A stretch of DNA of 64,000 nucleotides from Streptomyces adelaidensis (GTDB lineage: Bacteria > Actinomycetota > Actinomycetes > Streptomycetales > Streptomycetaceae). The stretch spans positions 1 through 64,000 of the forward strand of contig NZ_JAEMUX010000048.1 of the NCBI RefSeq assembly GCF_016598475.1, given 5' to 3'. This document shows, one piece after another, positions 7,896-15,424 of this stretch. The position numbers and the translations under genes were made by a program. Under the pieces are notes generated by a model. The model ran no database searches. It had not been told where the DNA came from and worked only from the letters and a program-made list of their open reading frames with translations. Positions within the stretch are counted from its first letter, which is position 1. Each line of letters begins with the position of its first letter.

Positions 7896-9931
7896 CGCGC
7901 CCCCTCCACCGCGGGCACCGGCTCCCCGGCCGCCGCGTCAGGAGACGCCGCAGCGGCCCCGACCGGTGCCGGAGTCGAAGCCGAAGCCGAAATCGAAGCC
8001 GAAGCCGAAGCCGTGCCAGGCGTTGCGGCTGGAGCCGGAACCGGTGCTGTAGCCGAAGCCGGTACCGGCGTCGCATCCGGCGTCGTCATCCCCGAGGTCG
8101 TGGCGCGGACCGGTGTCGTGGCCCGGGCCGACTCGTCGAGGGCCCAGCGCGGGCGGCCGGCGACGACTCCGCCGAGGCCTGCGACTCCGGCGACCCCGGC
8201 CACCCCGAGGCTCCCCGCCACCAGCCGTGACTCGGTCCACCGGCCGGGCACATGGGCCTCGGCGGGGGCTCCGAACGGCAGTGGTTCGCCGGTGTCGTCG
8301 AGGACGACCTTGCGTACCGGGGCGTGGGAGACGACCTCCAGGTAGATGCCACGAAATGCCGCGACGTTCTGCTCGACGGTGAAGAGTTCGAGGGCTCGTG
8401 CGCGGGCGGCCGCGCCGAGGCGCGCGCGGCGCTCGGGTTCACGCAGGAGTGCCACGCACGCCTCGGCGAGCGCCCGCGGATTGCGCGGCGGGACGACGAG
8501 CCCGGTGCCGCCGATGACCTCCACGACCGCGCCCACGTCGGTGGACACCGTCGGCCGGGCGCAGAACATCGCCTCGACGAGACTGATCGGGAAGCCCTCG
8601 ACGACGCTCGACAGCACCACCACGGCACCCGCCGCGTACGCATCGGCCAGGTCGGGGACGGCCGGGTCGCCGACCTCCTCAAAGGAGACGGGGTTGTCAC
8701 CGACCGCGTGGATGCCGTCCGCCTCGTCGGGGAAGAGCTGTGCGGCCAGAGCCTTGCAGTGGCCCAGATAGGCGGCCCCCTCGGTGCCCGCGGCGGCCCC
8801 GACGATCCTGAGCCGCGCCTTGGGCTCGGCCCGGCGGACCTCGGCGAAGGCGTGCAGCAGGGAGATCAGGTCCTTGGCGGGTTCGATGCGGCCGACCCAG
8901 ACCAGCGTGTGCGGGTCAGCGCACTCCGGTGACTCGCCGACCTCCGCGAAACGGGACGCCTCCATGCCGGGATAGACCGTCCTGATCCTGGCGCGGTCGG
9001 CGCCGCAGCGCTCCTGCCAGCGGCGGGCGTGGGTGTTGCCGGGGGTGAGGCAGGCGGCCTGTCGGTAGACCTCGGCGGTCAGCCGCCGGTGGAAGGCCGC
9101 GAGCAGGGCGCGCACCGGCGCCTCCCCGGAGGCGCCGAGGTAGTGCGCCCGCAGCGGCACGCCGTACTCGGTGACCAGCAGCGGCACCCCGTGGAAGTGG
9201 CGGGCCAGCAGCCCGGGCAGTGCGGCCGAGCCGCCCGCCGCCGCGTGGCACAGGTCGACCGAGCCGAGCCCGTCGTCCTCGTACCAGTCGAGCGAGAGGG
9301 GGCGTAGGGCGCGTTCGAGGTGCGAGGCGACTGTCAGCAGATCCGGTACGCGCGCCTCGCGGGCCCCGCGTAGTGCGCCCGGCGCACGACAAGCGCGCTC
9401 CAGTGTCCGCACCGCGACTTCCGAGCGCAGCGCACCCACCAGTCCGCCCTCGTCGCGGGCCAACTCGGCCAACCCGTACAGCGCATTGCCGAAACGGTCC
9501 GCCTCGACATCGGAACCACCCTCGGAAGCCTTCCCGGCATCCCGGGCATCCCGGGCCTTCGCGGCATCCCCGGTCCCATCGGCCCCGGCTCCCCCCACCA
9601 CTTCGAGCAACCCGGCAGCGCCGACCGGCCCGCCCCCGCCCCCGGAGCACACCGCCGCCGCCAGTTCGCCGTACGCCTCCGCGAAGCGCCTGCGCGCCCG
9701 GCGGCCATGGACGACGCCGTCGTCCTCAGCCGTCCACAGCGGGGCCGTACGGACCCGGCTGACCTGTTGCGGCAGCGGGATCCAGCCTTCGTCTTCCTGC
9801 CGCTCGCTCCGACTGAGCGCGTAGATGTCGAACTCGTGTCGCTCCAACCCACGTACGAGTCGGTCGCACCAGAGCCTGGCGTCACCGCTCACATACGGAT
9901 AGCCACCCTCCGTAAGCAGTCCGATGCGCAC
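7892..9931 (-). CDS. pelF: GT4 family glycosyltransferase, PelF-like (DUF3492)
   Basis: I place the start at GTG 9931, giving 679 residues beginning VRIGLLTEGGYPYVSG, the conserved opening of PelF/DUF3492 proteins. The frame is open to 10036, but that extension is Arg-rich and unlike the family. The C-terminal GT-B domain has the GT4 donor motif EGFPISLVEAMFCARP (E-x7-E) and VVVPPRNP downstream. PelF uses UDP-sugars to build the Pel exopolysaccharide in the cytoplasm. Two lineage-specific insertions are visible: a Gly/Ala/Asp-rich loop near residue 130 and a low-complexity Ala/Thr/Pro tail of about 100 residues. It heads the operon that continues with the membrane protein. Confidence 0.85.
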   Translation of the reverse strand: MRIGLLTEGGYPYVSGDARLWCDRLVRGLERHEFDIYALSRSERQEDEGWIPLPQQVSRVRTAPLWTAEDDGVVHGRRARRRFAEAYGELAAAVCSGGGGGPVGAAGLLEVVGGAGADGTGDAAKARDARDAGKASEGGSDVEADRFGNALYGLAELARDEGGLVGALRSEVAVRTLERACRAPGALRGAREARVPDLLTVASHLERALRPLSLDWYEDDGLGSVDLCHAAAGGSAALPGLLARHFHGVPLLVTEYGVPLRAHYLGASGEAPVRALLAAFHRRLTAEVYRQAACLTPGNTHARRWQERCGADRARIRTVYPGMEASRFAEVGESPECADPHTLVWVGRIEPAKDLISLLHAFAEVRRAEPKARLRIVGAAAGTEGAAYLGHCKALAAQLFPDEADGIHAVGDNPVSFEEVGDPAVPDLADAYAAGAVVVLSSVVEGFPISLVEAMFCARPTVSTDVGAVVEVIGGTGLVVPPRNPRALAEACVALLREPERRARLGAAARARALELFTVEQNVAAFRGIYLEVVSHAPVRKVVLDDTGEPLPFGAPAEAHVPGRWTESRLVAGSLGVAGVAGVAGLGGVVAGRPRWALDESARATTPVRATTSGMTTPDATPVPASATAPVPAPAATPGTASASASISASASTPAPVGAAAASPDAAAGEPVPAVEGAR

Positions 9932-10220
9932 GCGTGCACCCCCGATCTCCCGTTTGGGGAGCCGCCGTTCACCCGGCGGCTCGCAGCGGGACGAACGTAT
10001 GCGGACAAGGCGGTGGCGCGACGGACGGTTGTCCATCGCACCACCAAAAGGGGTGAACGGTCGTAACTTTCCCTAGCGGAACGCGTTTTGTCGCGCTAGG
10101 GGATCAAGCGACTACTTGGCGTCAGCTCGGCAGCGAGGGCACGCGCTATGCCGACGCGCCGGCGCCTGCCGCCGCTGAACTCGTGCGCACGCGAACGGGA
10201 TCGGCATCGTGCGTCGCCAG

Positions 10221-10290
10221 GCCCCACCAGGCCCCACCAGGCCCCACCAGGCCCCACCAGGCCCCACCAGGCCCCACCAGGCCCCACCGA
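10221..10290. repeat. Seven tandem copies of a 10-bp unit, GCCCCACCAG
   Basis: Six exact copies and one ending in GA stand head to tail between the end of the DUF3152 gene and the start of the PelF-like gene, both on the minus strand. Copy number is likely to vary between strains through slippage. The repeats lie about 290 bp upstream of the glycosyltransferase start and may fall within its promoter or leader. The rest of 9932-10303 shows no gene. Confidence 0.95.
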
Positions 10291-10303
10291 GGCGAAACTC
10301 CCC

Positions 10304-11905
10304 TCAACTCCCGGGGTACGCCCACGGGTTGGCCTTGCACGTGATCCCGTCATAGGTGAGGAACTTGCTCTGCTGCTGCATGACGGGCGCGAGTTCGCCG
10401 TCCTTGTCGCAGGTCACATGGCTGTAGCCGAGACGGTGACCGACTTCATGGTTGATCAACATTTGCCGGTACGCATGGATCTGATCACCGTATGTCTTCG
10501 ACCCCTGGGCCCAGCGGTACGCATTGATCATCACGCGTTCGGTGGCGGCCGAATCGCAGGACACGTTGTCCACGGTCGTGTCGAGGCCCGACTTGGCGCA
10601 CCAGGTCGCGGTGGTGCCAGGGCTCGCCAGCGTGATCACGAAGTCCGGCGTCCCGGAGGAGATCCGCTCGAACGTACGGCCACCGCCGTGGGCCCAACTG
10701 CGCTCGTCGTTCAAGGTCTTCTGCACGGCCTCGGCGAAGAGCTCGGCGTCCAGTCCGAGCCCCTTCTCGACATCGACCCGGTAGCGGAACTTCTGCCCCT
10801 TGCCCGGCGCCTTGTCGAAGCCCTTGGCCGCCTCGAACTTCCCGTTTCCCTCCAGGTCCGCGGCGAGGGTGTACTTCTTGCCCATCTTCTCGTCGTACGA
10901 CAGTGGGGTCACGCTCGCGCTCGGCGTACTGGACGGTGTGGGCCGGTTGTCGCTGCGTGAGGTGTCGCGCACATCGCGGTCGCCCGCCTCGGCGGCCTGC
11001 GTCCGAGTGGCGGTGTCGTCCTGTCCGCCGACCGCCTGTCCGCCCACGATGACAGCCAGCACGGTCGTGACCGCGGCGGCGGCGATCCCGGCGAACGTCC
11101 GCCCTTTTCCGCCCTTCGCCGTCTCGACGACCGTGGGCGGGTCGCCGTCGCGCAGCGGCTTCTCTTCGAGAGCCGTCTCGACCCGGACGCCGGCATCGGC
11201 ATCCCACGCGGCGCGGTGCGTCCGGCCGGGCGCGAAGACGTCGTCGACCTCGTTGAAGGCATCCAGATAGGCCTGGCGGGGGCCACCGGGGGGCATGGTC
11301 TCCTGCCGCTGCCGGGGAATGGGGACGCGGCGGCCAGAACTCTCAGGGGGCACGCCGTACGGGGCGCCGGGAGCCGCCGCCTCGTGCGGCACACCATATG
11401 GGGCCTCCGCGGGAGCCCCGTGCGCCACGCCGCGTCCGGCACCCGTCTGGCGCCCACCACCACCCGACTGCCCCCAGCCCCCACCCGCTTCACGCTGCTC
11501 GGGGTGATCACCACGGCTCTGCGGAAAACCGCGGGCCGGGGCACCGTCGGCGAGGCGGGGAAAACCGTGCGAAGGCGTGCCGTCGGGATAGCGCGGGCCG
11601 CCGTGCGAGGGCGTGCCATCAGGCGCTCGGGGAAAACCGTGCGAAGGCGTCGCGTCGGGGAAACGCGGCATACCGTGCGCCGGCGTGCCGTCAGGAAGCC
11701 GGGGAAAACCGTGCGCGGGCGTGCCGCCGGGATAGCGCGGGCCGCCGTGAGCAGGCGCGCGGGCTCCCGGAGGCCCGGCCGCCTCCGGTGGCCGCGGCGC
11801 CGCCGGCGCGCCGTCGTCCGGCTCCGCGGACGTGTTCGTCCGGGGCCCCGCCCTCCCGCTCGTATCGCCTTTCGGCGCCCGCCCCTTGCGGCTGTGCCGT
11901 CCCAC
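10304..11905 (-). CDS. DUF3152 protein: membrane-anchored predicted zinc metalloprotease (metzincin type)
   Basis: I choose GTG 11905, preceded by GGGGAGCTGAGG, giving 533 residues that open VGRHSRKG; upstream starts would overlap the previous gene. The cytoplasmic part holds repeats of a PDGTPxHGxPR type (residues about 50-125). A single membrane helix (about 271-295) follows, and the C-terminal DUF3152 domain should be extracellular. This domain contains HEVGHRLGYSH near residue 486, an exact HExxHxxGxxH zinc motif, with a methionine (PVMQQQS) about a dozen residues later that could be the metzincin Met-turn. Four cysteines could pair outside. Family annotation gives no activity; peptidase function is inferred from the motif. 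It lies 7 bp downstream of the alpha/beta hydrolase and is probably in the same operon. Confidence 0.82.
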   Translation of the reverse strand: MGRHSRKGRAPKGDTSGRAGPRTNTSAEPDDGAPAAPRPPEAAGPPGARAPAHGGPRYPGGTPAHGFPRLPDGTPAHGMPRFPDATPSHGFPRAPDGTPSHGGPRYPDGTPSHGFPRLADGAPARGFPQSRGDHPEQREAGGGWGQSGGGGRQTGAGRGVAHGAPAEAPYGVPHEAAAPGAPYGVPPESSGRRVPIPRQRQETMPPGGPRQAYLDAFNEVDDVFAPGRTHRAAWDADAGVRVETALEEKPLRDGDPPTVVETAKGGKGRTFAGIAAAAVTTVLAVIVGGQAVGGQDDTATRTQAAEAGDRDVRDTSRSDNRPTPSSTPSASVTPLSYDEKMGKKYTLAADLEGNGKFEAAKGFDKAPGKGQKFRYRVDVEKGLGLDAELFAEAVQKTLNDERSWAHGGGRTFERISSGTPDFVITLASPGTTATWCAKSGLDTTVDNVSCDSAATERVMINAYRWAQGSKTYGDQIHAYRQMLINHEVGHRLGYSHVTCDKDGELAPVMQQQSKFLTYDGITCKANPWAYPGS

Positions 11906-11912
11906 GCGCGCC

Positions 11913-12971
11913 TCAGCTCCCCACACCTGGAGAGCCCGTGGCGGACCCCTCCGCTGCAGTCGTGTCACCGTCAGCGCCGCCCGGTCCGGGGCCACGGACC
12001 GGGCCGCCGTCACTCAAATTCCCTGTGTCGACCAGCAGTTCACGGAACGCCGCGGCGACCGCCTCCGGGTACTCCATCATCGCCACGTGCCCCGCGTCCG
12101 GCAGGGAGACGAGGCGGGAGCCGCGGAAGGAGCGGGCGGCGCGCTGGGCCATTCGGTAGCCGACGAGTTGGTCGCGGCGGCCGTAGACAAGCAGGGTCGG
12201 GGCGAGGACGCGCTCGGCCTGGCGCCAGAGGGAGTGCTGTCCGCCCAGCGTGTACGCGTCCACGATCCCGCGCGCGGACCGCGTCAACGCGTCCCACATG
12301 TACGGGAGTTGGAGGCGCCGCTCCATCTCCTCCACGGCGTTGCGGAAGCCCTCCTCCGTGACGCGGCCGGGGTCGCCGTAACAGAGGGCCGTGACCCCCC
12401 GTACGCGCTGCTCGGCGGTCCAGCCTCTGGTGAAGCGGGTGAAGAGGGCGGCGGCGCCCGGCAGGGCGAGCATCCCGGTCGGCAGGGCGGCCCGCTGGAC
12501 GCGGAGCTCCGGCAGCGCGGGCGACACGAGGGTCAGGGTGCGGACGAGGTCGGGGCGCAGGGCGGCGACGCGGGTGGTGACCGCGCCGCCGAGGGAATTG
12601 CCGAAGAGGTGCACGGGGCCGCGCCCGGCGGCGTCGAGGTGACGGATGACCGCGCGCGCGTGTCCCGTGATCGAGTAGTTGCCGTCGTCCGGCGGCGGCG
12701 AGTCGCCGAAGCCGGGCAGGTCGATCGCCTCACTGGCCACGAGCCCGTCGAGCAGCGGCATCAGCGCGGACCAGTTCTGCGAGGAGCCGCCCAGGCCATG
12801 GACGTACAGGGCGGGCGGCAGTCCCTCGCGGGCCGGCGGTCTCGACCGCACCGCCAGTGTGATCCCCGGCAGCCGGACCGATCTCATCCGCTCCCCGGGC
12901 GCCACCCGCACGGCACTCGCCTTCGGCGACGCGGTGGCGGTCAGCAGGGACGGCAGCTCGGTCGAAGACAT
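11913..12971 (-). CDS. Alpha/beta hydrolase
   Basis: 352 residues with a standard alpha/beta-hydrolase layout. The HGLGGSSQNW oxyanion region is near residue 75, the nucleophile elbow GNSLGGAV lies about 50 residues further on, the acid is in VYGRRDQLVG, and the catalytic histidine is in DAGHVAMMEYP. No signal peptide is apparent. The C-terminal 30 residues are low-complexity. It starts at ATG 12971, facing the small acidic-protein gene across a 359-bp gap, and is followed after 7 bp by the DUF3152 gene. Substrate unknown; lipid or ester hydrolysis is possible but not shown. Confidence 0.85.
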   Translation of the reverse strand: MSSTELPSLLTATASPKASAVRVAPGERMRSVRLPGITLAVRSRPPAREGLPPALYVHGLGGSSQNWSALMPLLDGLVASEAIDLPGFGDSPPPDDGNYSITGHARAVIRHLDAAGRGPVHLFGNSLGGAVTTRVAALRPDLVRTLTLVSPALPELRVQRAALPTGMLALPGAAALFTRFTRGWTAEQRVRGVTALCYGDPGRVTEEGFRNAVEEMERRLQLPYMWDALTRSARGIVDAYTLGGQHSLWRQAERVLAPTLLVYGRRDQLVGYRMAQRAARSFRGSRLVSLPDAGHVAMMEYPEAVAAAFRELLVDTGNLSDGGPVRGPGPGGADGDTTAAEGSATGSPGVGS

Positions 12972-13252
12972 GCGGCAATGTTACGAGACGATCACGCAGT
13001 GGCTCATGTGTTCGCCTGTGTTCGCCGTCACAGATCTCGCCAGATGTCGCGGCGGATATCGCGCCAGTACGCACGGGTTAGACCGGGGCGCGCAGGGAAC
13101 GCGGACGAGCACGGAGGGAGCGCTGACGGGCCCGGAGGGAGCACTCGGGCCGTACGGAAGGATCACCGCGAGACGACGGCCGAATCACATAGCGTCCCGA
13201 TCGGCTGTCTCCTAGGCTCGTAACCAGGGCACCCGTACATGGCCCGTGCCGC
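12972..13252. other. Divergent intergenic region without a gene
   Basis: Between the alpha/beta hydrolase and the small acidic-protein gene I see no coding frame I can support. Positions about 13080-13150 hold three imperfect copies of a roughly 25-bp unit around a GGAGGGAGC core. TAGGCT near 13214 could be a minus-10 element for the rightward gene. Candidate operator repeats follow at 13253-13293. Confidence 0.4.
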
Positions 13253-13293
13253 CTTGACGACATCGGGAATGTCAAGGACAGCCAGGACATTCC
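13253..13293. promoter_or_regulatory. Two overlapping inverted repeats, candidate operator
   Basis: CTTGAC-N12-GTCAAG (13253-13276) overlaps GGAATGTC-N12-GACATTCC (13266-13293). Both have perfect arms and the same 12-nt spacer, 38 bp before the start of the acidic-protein gene. This is typical of dimer binding or of a leader hairpin. The regulator is unknown; the TetR gene nearby at 13798 is one candidate. Confidence 0.45.
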
Positions 13294-13330
13294 GGCGGTA
13301 CCGGGGCAGCATCAGGAAGGGGAACCCGCG

Positions 13331-13549
13331 ATGGCCGTTGACCCGACCGATCCCGACACCTTCGTCGAGGACGACTCCATGGAGATCGACGACGTCGAGG
13401 CCCCCGAGGCCGATGCCGCCGAGCAGCGCACGGACGTCGCACAGGACCGGGACGACCCGCTGACCGACGCCGACCCGGGCGCCGCGAACGAGGCCGATCT
13501 CGCGGAACAGGCCCGGGTCGTCTCCCTCGACGAGGACGACTACCGGTAA
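13331..13549 (+). CDS. Small highly acidic protein, unknown function
   Basis: 72 residues, nearly a third Asp or Glu and with only two basic residues after the start, so it is probably disordered and cytoplasmic. The ATG follows GGAAGGGGAACCCGCG. I do not recognise the family. The promoter side carries two nested inverted repeats, suggesting that it is regulated. The following gene is a TetR-type regulator 249 bp downstream on the same strand. Acidic small proteins can mimic nucleic acid or buffer metal, but nothing here shows either. Confidence 0.65.
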   Translation: MAVDPTDPDTFVEDDSMEIDDVEAPEADAAEQRTDVAQDRDDPLTDADPGAANEADLAEQARVVSLDEDDYR

Positions 13550-13797
13550 CCCGGCGCTCACCTGGGACGACCACCCGGGACGGCCACCGGGGACGGCCAC
13601 CGGGGACGCGAAAGGCGACGATCGGTGATGAGAAAGGGCTTCCTCCTGCCCGCCCTGCCCGTGTTTGATATGGTCCGCGGCACTTTCCCCGCTGTCCGGT
13701 CCATGAAATTCTGCGCTCGTACCGCGCACACCGGGGTTACCGAAAAGTACGATGGCGACGCGGCGCACACCGCATGTGGACGATCTTGGGAGGCGGC

Positions 13798-14439
13798 GTG
13801 ACAGCCATCGAGCAGACAGAGGCGGCGCGCCCGCGGGGCACACGCCTGCCGCGCCGAGCCCGACGGAACCAGTTGCTGGGCGCCGCCCAGGAAGTCTTCG
13901 TGGCGCAGGGCTATCACTCGGCCGCGATGGACGACATCGCCGAGCGCGCGGGCGTCAGCAAGCCGGTGCTCTACCAGCACTTCCCCGGCAAACTCGACCT
14001 GTACCTGGCCCTGCTGGACCAGCACTGCGAGTCCCTCATCCAGGCCGTACGCGGCGCGCTCGCGTCGACGACCGACAACAAGCAGCGCGTCCGGGCCACG
14101 ATGGACGCCTACTTCGCGTACGTCGAGGACGAGGGCGGCGCCTTCCGCCTGGTCTTCGAGTCGGACCTGACGAACGAGCCCGCCGTGCGCGAGCGCGTCG
14201 ACAAAGTCGCCAACGAGTGCGCCGAGGCCATCTGCGACGTCATCGCCGAGGACACCGGTCTCTCGCGCGCGGAGTCGATGCTCCTCGCCTCGGGTCTGGG
14301 CGGCCTCTCCCAGGTGGTGGCCCGGTCGTGGCTGCACAGCGACCGCAGCGTCCCGCGGGAGCAGGCGGTCCAGCTGCTCGCCTCGCTGGCCTGGCGCGGC
14401 ATCGCCGGCTTCCCCCTGCACGGCATCGACCACCACTGA
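13798..14439 (+). CDS. TetR family transcriptional regulator
   Basis: GTG 13798, right after GGGAGG, gives 213 residues; the frame is open 24 bp further upstream to an ATG with no ribosome site. Residues 20-70 form the TetR helix-turn-helix: RRNQLLGAAQEVFVAQGYHS, MDDIAERAGVSKPVLYQHFP. The remaining helical part is the ligand and dimer domain (FRLVFESDLTNEP). This regulator neighbours DUF3107 and a DEAD-box helicase in many Streptomyces genomes. Its ligand and targets are unknown. Two to three direct repeats with a GGGACGGCCACCG core lie at about 13563-13610 upstream and could hold its own operator. Confidence 0.88.
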   Translation: MTAIEQTEAARPRGTRLPRRARRNQLLGAAQEVFVAQGYHSAAMDDIAERAGVSKPVLYQHFPGKLDLYLALLDQHCESLIQAVRGALASTTDNKQRVRATMDAYFAYVEDEGGAFRLVFESDLTNEPAVRERVDKVANECAEAICDVIAEDTGLSRAESMLLASGLGGLSQVVARSWLHSDRSVPREQAVQLLASLAWRGIAGFPLHGIDHH

Positions 14440-14453
14440 CCACGGCACGGCCC

Positions 14454-14486
14454 CGGGCCCGTGCGGTGACCACGTCACCGGGCCCG
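14454..14486 (+). terminator. Hairpin terminator after TetR gene
   Basis: CGGGCCC and GGTGAC arms pair with GTCACC and GGGCCCG around a CAC loop, with a 4-nt bulge, and GGTTTTG follows. It ends the TetR transcript before the DUF3107 gene. Confidence 0.55.
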
Positions 14487-14618
14487 AGGTTTTGTTCCCC
14501 CGCCCTGTTCGCTCCTGGCGTTCTCAGGCGGAGCGTGTACGTCCCCTCACCGGGCTAATGTGTGCTGCGTACGGCGCGGATGCCCGCGCACTTCACTGAC
14601 CGTCGGAGGGACATAGCC

Positions 14619-14846
14619 GTGGAGGTCAAGATCGGCGTGCAGCACGCGCCCCGCGAGATCGTTCTGGAGAGCGGTCAGAGTGCCGAGGAGGTCGAGCGTG
14701 CCGTTGCCGAGGCGCTGGCCGGCAAGTCGGCGCTGCTGAGCCTCACGGACGAGCACGGCCGCAAGGTGCTGATCCCTGCCGACCGTCTCGCTTACATCGA
14801 CATCGGCGAGCCGACCGTCCGCAAGGTCGGCTTCAGCGCGCTGTAG
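14619..14846 (+). CDS. DUF3107 family protein
   Basis: 75 residues starting at GTG 14619 behind CGGAGGGA; the frame runs back to 14562 without a ribosome site. The sequence (VEVKIGVQHAPREIVLES, then LLSLTDEHGRKVLIPADRLA) matches the short actinobacterial DUF3107 family, often described as ATP-binding without firm evidence. It predicts a compact alpha/beta fold with no membrane segment. It is transcribed alone, with a strong terminator right after it. Function unknown. Confidence 0.85.
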   Translation: MEVKIGVQHAPREIVLESGQSAEEVERAVAEALAGKSALLSLTDEHGRKVLIPADRLAYIDIGEPTVRKVGFSAL

Positions 14847-14869
14847 TCAAGGGGCGTCAAGAGGCGTGC

Positions 14870-14908
14870 GGAAGGGGCCCGGTGGTGTGAAACCACCGCG
14901 CCCCTTCC
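14870..14908 (+). terminator. Hairpin terminator after DUF3107 gene
   Basis: GGAAGGGGCCCGGTGGT pairs with ACCACCGCGCCCCTTCC around a short GTGAA loop, with one small mismatch at the middle. It lies 23 bp past the stop codon. Confidence 0.75.
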
Positions 14909-15056
14909 GTATGCCCGCACCTCATGGCCCGCAAGGCCCGAACCGCACGGATCGATCACATCTCATCCACAGAGAATGATTGCGTTCCGTGACTCGCGGG
15001 TAGGACCGGCTACGACCGATTTGCCCAGGCCAGGCCGTGCGGGAGGGACCCCGATC

Positions 15057-15329
15057 ATGTTCTTGGAAGCACTCGGATCCGCGATCCTCGGTTTCGCCCT
15101 GGCCTGCGCCGCCGCCTATCGGCTCCCGCACCGCCTGCCGTCGCGGACCCTGGTCCTCCCGACCGGCATCGCCGGCGCCCTCTTCGGCGCTTTCCTCACG
15201 CACACCGCGCTCGGCTCCGCGAACTACTTGCTGGTCCTCTCCGGCGCCCTGATCGTCGCCGCGGCGTCACTCTCCCTGCTGCTGCGCCCGACGGGGCGAT
15301 TTCGGCACAGCAGCTCAGCACCCGCGTAG
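15057..15329 (+). CDS. Small integral membrane protein, unknown function
   Basis: ATG 15057 after GGGAGGGA gives 90 residues; earlier in-frame starts lack a ribosome site. About three hydrophobic segments are visible (LEALGSAILGFALACAAAY, TGIAGALFGAFLTHTAL, LLVLSGALIVAAASLSLLL), with a short basic C-terminus. I do not recognise a functional family. It is a single-gene unit followed by a dispersed intergenic repeat. Confidence 0.7.
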   Translation: MFLEALGSAILGFALACAAAYRLPHRLPSRTLVLPTGIAGALFGAFLTHTALGSANYLLVLSGALIVAAASLSLLLRPTGRFRHSSSAPA

Positions 15330-15330
15330 G

Positions 15331-15394
15331 GGCCAAGCCCCTGAAGGGGCGCGGGGAATGGCGCGACCAGCCACGAAACACCCGCACCCGCACA
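15331..15394 (-). repeat. Dispersed Streptomyces intergenic repeat, GC-hairpin type (family B)
   Basis: The core CCCTGAAGGGGCGCGGGGAA and the following GCGCGACCAGCCAC and CACCCGCACCCGCAC blocks recur, in the other orientation, at 41981-42022 and 49710-49757, and in part at 31493-31512. The element lies between converging genes and may act as a terminator. Confidence 0.7.
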
Positions 15395-15424
15395 ACGACA
15401 AATCACCCCACGGCGACTAGGCGC

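Noticed and set aside
10221..10290. CRISPR-like array
   Set aside because: The 10-bp units are directly adjacent with no spacers, and no cas gene is present.
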